Shown here piece after piece: positions 24,394 through 32,289 of a DNA stretch of 36,070 nt. The number at the start of each line of letters is the position of its first letter. The first letter of the stretch is position 1. Below the pieces are notes generated by a model. That model searched no databases, was not told the DNA's origin, and saw nothing but the letters and a program-made list of their open reading frames with translations. Source of the stretch: a virus. Made by a program: the position numbers and the translations under genes. The stretch spans positions 1-36,070 of IMG/VR virus record IMGVR_UViG_3300018049_000064; one strand, 5' to 3'.

Positions 24394-24493
24394 TATATCC
24401 CCATCTCCAAAACCACTTTAATATTATACCACAGCTGTGCGAGATGTACACCCCTAAAACACACTTTTTTCAAAAAAAATGAAAAAAAAGTTG

Positions 24494-24522
24494 TTTACTT
24501 TTGGTGAAAAATATGGTAGTAT
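24494..24522 (+). promoter_or_regulatory. Host-sigma-type early/middle promoter before gp55
   Basis: TTTACT (24494-24499), a 17-base spacer ending in TATGG, then TAGTAT (24517-24522). The upstream region 24394-24493 holds no gene; it is strongly A/T-rich from 24466 on with an imperfect T/A inverted repeat. The same architecture occurs before two other genes in the window, which strengthens the call. Confidence 0.75.
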
Positions 24523-24552
24523 AGTAAAGTATGTTGAAGGAGAACTTATAAC

Positions 24553-25140
24553 ATGGCAAAGAAAAAAAATATACATTATGTAAACAATTCTGAGTTCTCT
24601 CAAGCAGTGGTTGATTATGTAAAAGAAGTTAATAAAGCAAAAGAAGCTGGAGAAAAATTACCAGTTGTTCCTGACTATATTGCTGTCTGTTTTCTAAAGA
24701 TCGCACAAAATTTATCTCATAAATCTAATTTTATACGTTATACTTATAGAGAAGAAATGGTAATGGATGCTGTAGAAAATTGCTTAAAGGCAATTGAAAA
24801 CTACAACATTAATGCTGCTACGAGAACTGGCAAACCGAATGCCTTTGCATATTTTACACAGATCATTTGGTACGCTTTTTTAAGACGTATTCAAAAAGAA
24901 AAGAAACAACAAGATATTAAACATAAGTTTATGACACAATCTGGAGCTGAAGCATTTTTATATTTTGGAGAAGAAGATGGTGCGGCTACTGTTGCAAATC
25001 ATTTTGTAGATGTGTTGAAAGATCGCATTGAAAAAGTAAAACATTATGATACGGAATTTAAAGAGTTTGCAAAGAAAGAAAAAATAAAACGTAAAACTAA
25101 AATTGCAGATTCTAATTTAGAGGAATTCTTTGAAGAATGA
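24553..25140 (+). CDS. 55: Late-transcription sigma factor gp55
   Basis: 195 residues (T4: 185), with AAGGAGAA before ATG. The protein is basic and helical; residues about 60-115 (RYTYREEMVMDAVENCLKAIENYN, then AFAYFTQIIWYAFLRRI) match the sigma region-2-like domain of gp55. It directs host RNA polymerase to TATAAATA late promoters, five perfect copies of which lie in leaders in this window. It is driven by its own host-type promoter and is joined to gp47 by an ATGA overlap. Confidence 0.93.
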   Translation: MAKKKNIHYVNNSEFSQAVVDYVKEVNKAKEAGEKLPVVPDYIAVCFLKIAQNLSHKSNFIRYTYREEMVMDAVENCLKAIENYNINAATRTGKPNAFAYFTQIIWYAFLRRIQKEKKQQDIKHKFMTQSGAEAFLYFGEEDGAATVANHFVDVLKDRIEKVKHYDTEFKEFAKKEKIKRKTKIADSNLEEFFEE

Positions 25141-26198
25141 AAATAGCTATTCTTAACGATACTCATTGTGGTATACGTAATAGCTCTAACATTTTCCTAG
25201 ACAACGCTGAAAAATTTTATAGTGAAGTATTTTTTCCATACTTACTAGAAAATAATATTAAGCACATTTTACATCTAGGAGACTATTATGATCATCGTAA
25301 GTTCATAAATTTTAGAGCTCTTAATAGAAACCGCCAACATTTTTTAGATAAATTAAGAGAACACAAGATTACTATGGACATCATTCCTGGTAATCATGAT
25401 ACGTTTTATAAAAATACAAATGAAGTAAATTCATTAAAAGAACTCCTTGGCCATTTTATGAATGAAATTCATATTGTAATGAAGCCAACTGTTATGACAT
25501 ATGGCAGCATGAAAATAGCATTGCTACCTTGGATTGCAAATGATAATTATGATGAATCTATTAACTTTGTAAAAACATGTAAAGCTGATTGGTTAGCTGG
25601 TCATTTAGAGTTAACTGGATTTGAAATGATGAGAGGTGTTAGAAACACTCATGGTATGGATCCAAAATTATTTTCACGGTTTGAAAATGTGCTAAGTGGC
25701 CACTATCATGTTGGATCTAAAGAAGGTAATATACATTACTTAGGATCTCAAATGGAATTCTTTTGGAGCGACGCTCATGATCCAAAACACTTTCACGTTT
25801 TAGATACAGAAACAAGACAGTTAACTCCAATTTTAAATCCACATACTTTATTTTATCGTATTAATTATGATGATAGAGTATTTAAACCAGATGAATTTGA
25901 TCTTTCTCTTGTTGATGAAAAATTTGTAAAAATAGTTGTATATAATAAAAGTGATATATTTACATTTGACTCATTTGTTGATAGAATACAAAATAGGCCA
26001 ATACATGAACTAAAGATAGCAGAAAACTTTAGCGATTTCGTTGGCTCAAATGTTGACGATGAAAACATATCAATAGAAGATACTAGTGTTTTACTCGATA
26101 GTTATATTGACGCAGTAGATACAGAATTAGATAAAGACATCATTAAGTCTAAAATGAGAAACTTAATGACAGAAGCTCAGGCGCTTGAAATTTTATGA
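25137..26198 (+). CDS. 47: Recombination nuclease subunit gp47 (Mre11-like)
   Basis: 353 residues (T4: 339). Metal-ligand motifs are all present: NDTH at 7-10, GDYYDH at 48-53, GNHD at 85-88 and GHYH near 187. It is a Mn-dependent nuclease that acts with gp46 in resecting double-strand ends for recombination and in degrading host DNA. It overlaps gp55 and gp46 by four bases each, forming a coupled set. Confidence 0.95.
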   Translation: MKIAILNDTHCGIRNSSNIFLDNAEKFYSEVFFPYLLENNIKHILHLGDYYDHRKFINFRALNRNRQHFLDKLREHKITMDIIPGNHDTFYKNTNEVNSLKELLGHFMNEIHIVMKPTVMTYGSMKIALLPWIANDNYDESINFVKTCKADWLAGHLELTGFEMMRGVRNTHGMDPKLFSRFENVLSGHYHVGSKEGNIHYLGSQMEFFWSDAHDPKHFHVLDTETRQLTPILNPHTLFYRINYDDRVFKPDEFDLSLVDEKFVKIVVYNKSDIFTFDSFVDRIQNRPIHELKIAENFSDFVGSNVDDENISIEDTSVLLDSYIDAVDTELDKDIIKSKMRNLMTEAQALEIL

Positions 26199-27943
26199 TT
26201 TTATTTAAAACTCTTAGATGGAAAAACTTTCTGTCAACAGGTAATACTTGGACAGAAATAAATTTAAATGATACAAAGTCTACATTAATTGTAGGTCAAA
26301 ATGGTGCAGGTAAATCTACACTATTGGATGCTTTGGCGTTTGCTTTATTTGGTAAACCACATCGAAATATTAATAAACCACAACTTATAAACTCAATCAA
26401 TAACAAAGATTGTCGTGTTGAAGTTTCCTTCAATGCTTTAGGATCTGAGTTTAAAATTATTAGAGGTATTAAACCAGGAATATTTGAAATTTGGCAAAAC
26501 GGAAAACTGCTTAATCAGTCTTCTCATGCCAAAGAGTACCAGAAGATCCTCGAACAAAACATCTTAAAACTTAATCACAAAAGTTTTCATCAAATTGTTG
26601 TGTTAGGCTCTTCCTCCTTCATTCCATTTATGCAACTGCCTTCACAACATAGAAGGGATGTTATCGAGGATCTTCTGGATATTAATATTTTTTCTAAGAT
26701 GAATCAACTATTAAAAGAACAAACAGGTTCATTAAAAGATACACTTAGTAAAATTGAATATGATTTGGAATTAACAAAAGAAAAAATAAGTCTGCAAGAA
26801 AAATATATTAAAGAAGTGGAGACTCTTAGCAATGATCAGGTGGAATACAAAGAAAATGAAATATTCCTCGCGGAAGCTGAAGTCACGGAACTACAGTTCA
26901 TCAATAGTGAAAAGGAATCCGAAATCAATCTTTTATCAGATGGGCTCGATGAAGCGCTTAAAAAAAGTCACAACAAAAAACAAGCTCTCTTACAATACAA
27001 GGCTGAATTCAATCAAAAAATCGCGACCCTCGTCAAAGACTCGAAATTTTACGAAGAAAATGATACATGCCCATCATGTTCCCAAGATATTAGTGAGAGT
27101 TTACGATCAGAGAAACTTTCCTCCTCCAAAGCTAAGGCAGCAGAGATTAAAAAAGCTCTCGACGATGTCGCTGAACAGTCAACTATTGTGGAACAAGATA
27201 TTGAGCGGCTCAATCAAACCGCTGCTAAAATACGAGAAACCACCGCATCTATTTCTAGCAACAATAAAGAAATCTTACGGTTGCAAGGACAGATTAGAAA
27301 TCTCACCGATGCCATATCAAAAATACGCGGCAATGATGGGGATGTGGTAAAATCACAGAAAGAATTAGAAAGATTAAATAATGATTCTAATGATTTTTGG
27401 CAAGCAAAGTTGCAGACAAATGAATCTTTAAACTATAATATGATAATGTCAGAAATGCTTAAAGATACTGGTATTAAAACAAAAATCATTAAACAATATT
27501 TACCAGTAATTAATAAACTAGTGAACAAGTATTTACAGATGCTTGACTTTTTTGTTTACTTTGATTTAGATGAAAGTTTTCAAGAAACAATTAAATCTAG
27601 ACATAGAGATTCTTTTTCATATGATTCATTTAGTGAAGGTGAAAAACAAAGAATCGACTTAGCACTATTGTTTACTTGGAGAATGGTAGCTAAAATGAAA
27701 AATAGTGTTTCAACTAATCTTTTAGTTTTAGATGAAACATTTGATAGTTCATTAGATCATGAAGGTGTAGATAATCTTATGAAAATTTTACATACACTTG
27801 ATGATGATACTAATGTATTTGTCATATCCCATAAAGGTGAAATATTAGATGGGAAGTTCAATAACAAGTTAGAGTTTGCAAAAGTAAAAAATTTCAGCAA
27901 ACTTGTAAATAATGGTGTTACAGATACTAATAATGTGGTATAA
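26195..27943 (+). CDS. 46: Recombination nuclease ATPase gp46 (Rad50-like)
   Basis: 582 residues (T4: 560). An SMC/Rad50-type ATPase: Walker A GQNGAGKST at 34-42, coiled coil on both sides of the zinc hook CPSC (292-295), ABC signature SEGEKQ near 480 and Walker B LLVLDETFD near 510-518. It works with gp47. The coiled-coil stretch, about 26480-27345, uses many C- and G-ending codons (CTC, GTC, ATC, GCG, CGG), unlike the flanking head domains, suggesting a mosaic origin. The stop is followed by 30 bases before gp45. Confidence 0.95.
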   Translation: MILFKTLRWKNFLSTGNTWTEINLNDTKSTLIVGQNGAGKSTLLDALAFALFGKPHRNINKPQLINSINNKDCRVEVSFNALGSEFKIIRGIKPGIFEIWQNGKLLNQSSHAKEYQKILEQNILKLNHKSFHQIVVLGSSSFIPFMQLPSQHRRDVIEDLLDINIFSKMNQLLKEQTGSLKDTLSKIEYDLELTKEKISLQEKYIKEVETLSNDQVEYKENEIFLAEAEVTELQFINSEKESEINLLSDGLDEALKKSHNKKQALLQYKAEFNQKIATLVKDSKFYEENDTCPSCSQDISESLRSEKLSSSKAKAAEIKKALDDVAEQSTIVEQDIERLNQTAAKIRETTASISSNNKEILRLQGQIRNLTDAISKIRGNDGDVVKSQKELERLNNDSNDFWQAKLQTNESLNYNMIMSEMLKDTGIKTKIIKQYLPVINKLVNKYLQMLDFFVYFDLDESFQETIKSRHRDSFSYDSFSEGEKQRIDLALLFTWRMVAKMKNSVSTNLLVLDETFDSSLDHEGVDNLMKILHTLDDDTNVFVISHKGEILDGKFNNKLEFAKVKNFSKLVNNGVTDTNNVV

Positions 27944-27973
27944 TAAATTAATTGACTTAAACAGGAGTATATT

Positions 27974-28651
27974 ATGGAACTAAGCGAATCAACTTTAGCA
28001 AAGTTGAAAAATTTTGCAGGGATTAATTCTAACCTTGTAATTAAAGAAGGCAATCAAATTTCAACTATTTCAGAAGCTAAGAACATTCTAGCTGTTGCAA
28101 ATGTAGAAGAAACATTTGATAAAACCTTTGGTATATACGATTTAAATGAATTTCTTGGTGTTTTAGGTTTAGTTGATAAACCTCGTATTCAACTAAAAGA
28201 TGATCATGCTGTTATTGGAGATTCAAGCGGCAGATCAAAGATTCGTTATTATTTCTCTGATGTAGAAATGTTAACTACACCAACAAAGACTGCATCAATG
28301 CCTTCAGTGGATGTTAAATTTCATTTAGACAATGATACATTAAATCGTATTAAACGTGCCGCAGCAGCACTTGGACACACTGAACTCACCGCTTCACCTG
28401 GCGGAGATGGTGTTGTATCACTTACTGTACAAAGCAGTGATAATTCGACTGCAAATACTTTCAGTATTGATGTAGTCGGCGAATCAAACACAGATAAATA
28501 TAATCTCATATTTAATATTGCTAATTTAAAAATGATGTCTGGTAATTATGATGTTGAGGTTTCATCTAAATTAATTTCGCAATTTACTAATACTGAAAAC
28601 AACTTAACCTACTGGATTGCAGTAGAAAAAAATTCTAATTATGGAGAATAA
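27974..28651 (+). CDS. 45: Sliding clamp gp45
   Basis: 225 residues (T4: 228), with CAGGAG before ATG. The N-terminus MELSESTLAKLKNFAGINSNLVIKEG matches gp45, as do SFLGVL-like NEFLGVLGLV and the C-terminal YWIAVEKNSNYGE. It is the trimeric clamp that makes gp43 processive and, in T4, also activates late transcription through gp55 and gp33. It is followed two bases later by a small gene and then gp44. Confidence 0.94.
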   Translation: MELSESTLAKLKNFAGINSNLVIKEGNQISTISEAKNILAVANVEETFDKTFGIYDLNEFLGVLGLVDKPRIQLKDDHAVIGDSSGRSKIRYYFSDVEMLTTPTKTASMPSVDVKFHLDNDTLNRIKRAAAALGHTELTASPGGDGVVSLTVQSSDNSTANTFSIDVVGESNTDKYNLIFNIANLKMMSGNYDVEVSSKLISQFTNTENNLTYWIAVEKNSNYGE

Positions 28652-28653
28652 GA

Positions 28654-28848
28654 ATGGATCATAAAAAAGCTTACGAACAAATGAATAATATTTGTCGTTC
28701 AACAATTGCAGTTATTGATACAGTAACACAGCGTGGTGGTTTTAGAGGAGAAGAACTTTCTACAATTGGTCAATTACGTGATCAGTGTACACAAGGTATT
28801 TCAATTGTGGAAGCCTTTAAACAAGAAGAAGACGAAGCTGACGAGTAG
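28654..28848 (+). CDS. Small conserved-looking protein between clamp and clamp loader
   Basis: 64 residues, GGAGAATAAG before ATG, starting two bases after gp45. I do not recognise it. It is helical and charged, with an arginine/glycine turn (TQRGGFRGEELSTIG) followed by a helix and an acidic tail EEDEADE. T4 has no gene between 45 and 44. Its place inside the replication operon suggests a role with the replisome or as a decoy for charged partners, but this is unproven. Confidence 0.65.
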   Translation: MDHKKAYEQMNNICRSTIAVIDTVTQRGGFRGEELSTIGQLRDQCTQGISIVEAFKQEEDEADE

Positions 28849-28876
28849 CGTTTGTCTTTTTAAAATGGAGTGATAT

Positions 28877-29815
28877 ATGAATAATGATTTTTTGTGGGTA
28901 GAAAAATATCGCCCACAATATGTGAAAGACACCATTTTACCTGAACAGCTTAAACAAGTATTTCAAAAGATTGTAGATTCTGGTGAAGTTCCTAATATGC
29001 TTTTCACTGGATCTGCTGGTCTTGGTAAAACAACTGTTGCGAAAGCAATATGTAATGAACTAGATTTAGATTACATTCTAGTTAACGGATCTGAAGAAGG
29101 CAACATTGAAACTCTTCGTACGAAGATAAAACAATTTGCTTCTTCAGTATCTTTATCCGGAGGATATAAAGTAGTCATCCTTGATGAGGCTGATTATCTT
29201 AATCCACAATCTACGCAACCCGCATTGCGTGGATTTATTGAAGAATTTGCAAACAATTGTAGATTCATTTTAACTTGCAATTTTAAGAATCGCATTATAG
29301 ATCCTTTACATTCTCGTTGTTCAGTGTATGAATTCAATACAGATCGCAAAACATTAGCTGGACTTTCTACACAAATGTTACAAAGACTAGAGGATGTTCT
29401 TAAACAAGAAAATGTAGAATATGAACGTAATACATTAGCTCAAGTTATTTTAAAACATGGACCTGATTGGAGACGTGTTCTTAATGAATGCCAACGATAT
29501 GCAATCAGTGGAAAAATTGATGCCGGAATACTTGTAAATTTATCTGATACATCATATCAAAATTTATTTACTTATCTTAAAGGTAAAGATTTTAAAAAGA
29601 TGAGACAATGGGTTACTAATAATATTGACACTGATGCGTCAAGTATTTTCCGTGGAATCTATGATAGAATGCAAGATAAAGTTAGACCACAATCAATTCC
29701 GCAACTTGTATTAATCTTGGCTGACTATCAATATAAAAATGCTTTTGTTGCAGATCATGAATTAAATGTTGTTGCATGCATGACTGAAATCATGGCAAAT
29801 GTGGAGATGCAATGA
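28877..29815 (+). CDS. 44: Clamp loader ATPase gp44
   Basis: 312 residues (T4: 319), with ATGGAGTG before ATG. AAA+ motifs: WVEKYRP opening, Walker A GSAGLGKT at 45-52, DEAD at 103-106 and the arginine-finger SRC at 146-148. Four copies with one gp62 open gp45 and load it on primer ends. It ends in an ATGA overlap with the exonuclease gene; the two clamp-loader genes are thus separated here by two other genes. Confidence 0.96.
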   Translation: MNNDFLWVEKYRPQYVKDTILPEQLKQVFQKIVDSGEVPNMLFTGSAGLGKTTVAKAICNELDLDYILVNGSEEGNIETLRTKIKQFASSVSLSGGYKVVILDEADYLNPQSTQPALRGFIEEFANNCRFILTCNFKNRIIDPLHSRCSVYEFNTDRKTLAGLSTQMLQRLEDVLKQENVEYERNTLAQVILKHGPDWRRVLNECQRYAISGKIDAGILVNLSDTSYQNLFTYLKGKDFKKMRQWVTNNIDTDASSIFRGIYDRMQDKVRPQSIPQLVLILADYQYKNAFVADHELNVVACMTEIMANVEMQ

Positions 29816-30423
29816 TGGTAGCATATGATGGTTTAAATAATGCTTGTATATTTGATTTTGAAACACTATCACAAGAACAAACAAATGGTGTAGTTGTTTC
29901 TATGGCAATGTTAAACTTTTCTGAATCACGTTTTACTAGTGATACAATTTCATATACGTTCGATGAATTAGTTGAACAAACTCATATGATTAAATTTGAT
30001 GTCCAAGATCAAGTTAAAAGTTATAAACGACATATAAACAAAGATACATTAAATTGGTGGATGGAACAAGGTGATTTAGCAAAAGAACAAATTAAACCTT
30101 CTTCTGATGATAAATCTATTTCAGAACTATATGGATTTTTTGTTGTAAACAAATCAGCCAATGTCAAAAAAGTTTATACAAGAGGAAATACTTTTGATCC
30201 TATCTTTCTTGAATATATAATGAGACAGACTGGAAATCCGATGCCTTATGAATGGTGGGAAGTTAGAGATACTCGCTCTATAATTGAAGGCTTAAGTTGG
30301 GGATCAGATTTAAAGAATAGTTTTATTCCACCTAACTGTGAAAACTTTATAGCTCATGATCCAAAGCATGATATTGCTATGGATGTTATGAGATTACAAA
30401 CATTAGTACAGGCAATTCAATGA
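29812..30423 (+). CDS. dexA: DexA-like 3'-5' exonuclease (DEDDh family)
   Basis: 203 residues (T4 DexA: 227). All DEDDh catalytic residues are visible: D15 and E17 in FDFETLS, D129 in RGNTFDP, and H182 with D187 in AHDPKHD. Similarity to T4 DexA extends beyond the motifs: FDELVE...IKFDVQDQ, the LNWWMEQ helix and the FIAHD...D ending. DexA degrades single-stranded DNA. ATG ATG at the start overlaps the gp44 stop by four bases. In T4 dexA lies elsewhere; here it is part of the clamp-loader operon. Confidence 0.85.
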   Translation: MMVAYDGLNNACIFDFETLSQEQTNGVVVSMAMLNFSESRFTSDTISYTFDELVEQTHMIKFDVQDQVKSYKRHINKDTLNWWMEQGDLAKEQIKPSSDDKSISELYGFFVVNKSANVKKVYTRGNTFDPIFLEYIMRQTGNPMPYEWWEVRDTRSIIEGLSWGSDLKNSFIPPNCENFIAHDPKHDIAMDVMRLQTLVQAIQ

Positions 30424-31094
30424 TAGTAGCAGCAGGTTGTGGGTACACAGCGCCAAATCCAAATGTTTCTTGGCAAAATTGGCCAGAAATTGTTGCAGAA
30501 AAATTAGATAAGCCTCTTTATAATTTTGCAAAATATGGATATGGAAATGATTATATTTTAGATAAAACACTTCCATTTATATCTCGTAATTATAAAGAGA
30601 TTGATTTAGTTATAATTGGTTGGACTGATGCTACTCGATTACATTTTTATTATAAACATCATTTTAATCCTACACGTTGGTTGGATGGTAAAGATGGAGA
30701 TGACTATTCTTCAGTTTATAATTTTTTAGGTGATCGTCCTTATTCTGTTGCACAAGCATTAATATCAAAAACAGATCCAAGCTTTTTTGCAGAAAAGTAT
30801 TATGATGAACTCGAAACTCTTACTGATATATGCGAAGCACTAAATATAAAATATATTTTTGCTCAAATGCTTCCACCTATTGATTATGAATATATACCTT
30901 TTAAATTTCCTCATAGAAATCTAGTGACTAAAGGATGGTTAAGACATCCAGTATATGATCAACCTATGTCTAAAGTGTTAGCAAGAAATAAAGAAAAATA
31001 TTTAATTTCAGATGAAGATCCACATCCAAATAAAGCTGGTCATGAATATATAGCTAGTATGTATTTAAAAAAATATAATAGACTTTATGGATAA
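30420..31094 (+). CDS. SGNH/GDSL-hydrolase-like protein lacking the nucleophilic serine
   Basis: 224 residues, ATGA overlap with dexA. It has the order of SGNH blocks: block I AAGCGYT (5-10), a block II-like NFAKYGYGND with G40 and N43, block III-like VIIGWTDATR (65-73), and block V DPHPNKAGHEYIA with D200 and H202. In the family, block I normally has Ser in the third position (GDS or GCS); here codon 8 is GGG, glycine. The rest looks well conserved, so it may be a pseudoenzyme or use a neighbouring Cys7. SGNH enzymes remove acetyl or acyl groups from sugars and lipids. Its position inside the clamp-loader operon is unusual. Confidence 0.6.
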   Translation: MIVAAGCGYTAPNPNVSWQNWPEIVAEKLDKPLYNFAKYGYGNDYILDKTLPFISRNYKEIDLVIIGWTDATRLHFYYKHHFNPTRWLDGKDGDDYSSVYNFLGDRPYSVAQALISKTDPSFFAEKYYDELETLTDICEALNIKYIFAQMLPPIDYEYIPFKFPHRNLVTKGWLRHPVYDQPMSKVLARNKEKYLISDEDPHPNKAGHEYIASMYLKKYNRLYG

Positions 31095-31100
31095 TATGTT

Positions 31101-31481
31101 ATGAATCATTTTGATTATTTAAATTCTATAAACACAACCAAGAAAGATATTATGGTTGATGATATAGCAGAAAAAGAATATAACCCCTTTATGGTTAATC
31201 GTGGTTTATCTTATTTTAATGATACTGTTATTCTTGCAAATGAAATGAATAAGTATCATAACATAGATAAGAAACTACAATATCATTTTCTTATAAATAT
31301 GGTTAGACAACGGAAACGTTTTAGTAAATGGTTTAAAGCGGAATCCGTAAGTGATATTGAAGCGGTTAAAGTGTACTATGGTTATAGTAATGAAAAAGCA
31401 AGAGTAGCTTTGACCCTTCTGTCGCCTGAACAAATAACTATAATAAAACAGAAGGTGAATAAAGGTGGAAGAAGAAAATAA
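31101..31481 (+). CDS. 62: Clamp loader small subunit gp62
   Basis: 126 residues (T4: 187; marine forms are short). The family pattern MVNRGLSYFNDTVILANEMN and QYHFLINMVRQRKRFSKWFK is clear. It forms the 1:4 complex with gp44. It starts six bases after the SGNH-like gene and overlaps regA by 17 bases. The RNA of its end contains the regA ribosome binding site, as in T4. Confidence 0.9.
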   Translation: MNHFDYLNSINTTKKDIMVDDIAEKEYNPFMVNRGLSYFNDTVILANEMNKYHNIDKKLQYHFLINMVRQRKRFSKWFKAESVSDIEAVKVYYGYSNEKARVALTLLSPEQITIIKQKVNKGGRRK

Positions 31482-31875
31482 TTTAATAGAATGGTCACCA
31501 GATCTTATGCTGGAAGTAACCATAGATGAGCCAGACGATTTTTTAAAAATTAAAGAAACACTAACAAGAATCGGTGTTGCATCTAGAAAAGATAAAAAGC
31601 TCTACCAGTCATGCCATATATTGCATAAACAAGGACGATATTTTATTGTCCACTTTAAAGAATTGTTTTTGCTTGATGGAAAAAAATCTAACTTAGAAGA
31701 AACAGATATTGCCCGTAGAAATACAATTACTACTTTACTAAGTGATTGGGGTTTACTTACTATAGAAAAGAAAGAAGCACTAGAATGTGCTCCATTAAGA
31801 ACTATAAAAATTATATCATTTAAAGATAAACACAATTGGGAGCTTTGTCCAAAATACAATATTGGAAGAAAGTAA
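31465..31875 (+). CDS. regA: Translational repressor RegA
   Basis: 136 residues (T4: 122). Typical motif YQSCHILHKQGRYFIVHFKELFLLDGK in the centre and ARRNTITTLLSDWGLL afterwards. RegA binds the start regions of many early mRNAs, including clamp and clamp-loader genes, and represses their translation. GTG start at 31465 with GAAGG at 31451-31455; no ATG is available in the N-terminal part. The stop directly abuts the GTG of the next gene. Confidence 0.93.
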   Translation: MEEENNLIEWSPDLMLEVTIDEPDDFLKIKETLTRIGVASRKDKKLYQSCHILHKQGRYFIVHFKELFLLDGKKSNLEETDIARRNTITTLLSDWGLLTIEKKEALECAPLRTIKIISFKDKHNWELCPKYNIGRK

Positions 31876-32289
31876 GTGGATTGTTTAATAGTAGTTGATG
31901 CATGGAAACAACTTAAAGATTATGATTTAGAAAAATATCCTTGGTTAAGTGATGAAACTACTTCTTTTGGAAAATACTTAAATACACAATTAAAACATAT
32001 TGATTGTGACATATTTAAGTATACTAAATACGATGAAGAACTTATGGATGAGATAACGGTTGGCAAACAAATAAATGAAATCCCTGAAGGTTATAATTAT
32101 TATTACTTTTGTGGATTTCATTTAGGAAGATGTATTCCAAAATTAACTCAAAACATAGAAAATTCTGGATGTGTTTTAAACTTAAGTCTTTTATTTCCTG
32201 AAGATTCTTTTGAATCAAAAAAACAAATGGACAAATATTTTTATTATAGTTATGCTAAAGGATTCGAACATATTAGCTTTGTGGCATGA
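31876..32289 (+). CDS. Possible isochorismatase-like (cysteine hydrolase fold) protein
   Basis: 137 residues, GTG start touching the regA stop. A LIVVDAWK strand puts an Asp (D8) at the place typical of the isochorismatase/cysteine hydrolase fold (usually LxxIDxQ), and YYFCGFHLGRCIPKLTQNIENSG puts a Cys (C86) in the GxxxxxC context of the catalytic cysteine, followed by a strand. The lysine of the triad is not clear (K51 or K64 possible), and the protein is shorter than usual (about 180). It might instead be an unrelated alpha/beta protein. It overlaps the next gene. Confidence 0.45.
   Translation: MDCLIVVDAWKQLKDYDLEKYPWLSDETTSFGKYLNTQLKHIDCDIFKYTKYDEELMDEITVGKQINEIPEGYNYYYFCGFHLGRCIPKLTQNIENSGCVLNLSLLFPEDSFESKKQMDKYFYYSYAKGFEHISFVA

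Noticed and set aside
24466-24490. T-run/A-run inverted repeat before the gp55 promoter as a terminator
   Set aside because: No GC stem and no T-run after the stem; more probably an AT-rich promoter upstream element.
26832-27350. 172-residue frame overlapping gp46
   Set aside because: Out-of-frame shadow of the coiled coil, Lys/Ser-rich with no ribosome binding site.
31292-31299. TATAAATA inside gp62
   Set aside because: Within conserved coding sequence; far from the next start, and regA is an early-type gene.
32210-32251. TTG start for the 416-residue gene
   Set aside because: No ribosome binding site and 80 bases of overlap; residues there are the shadow of the upstream gene.
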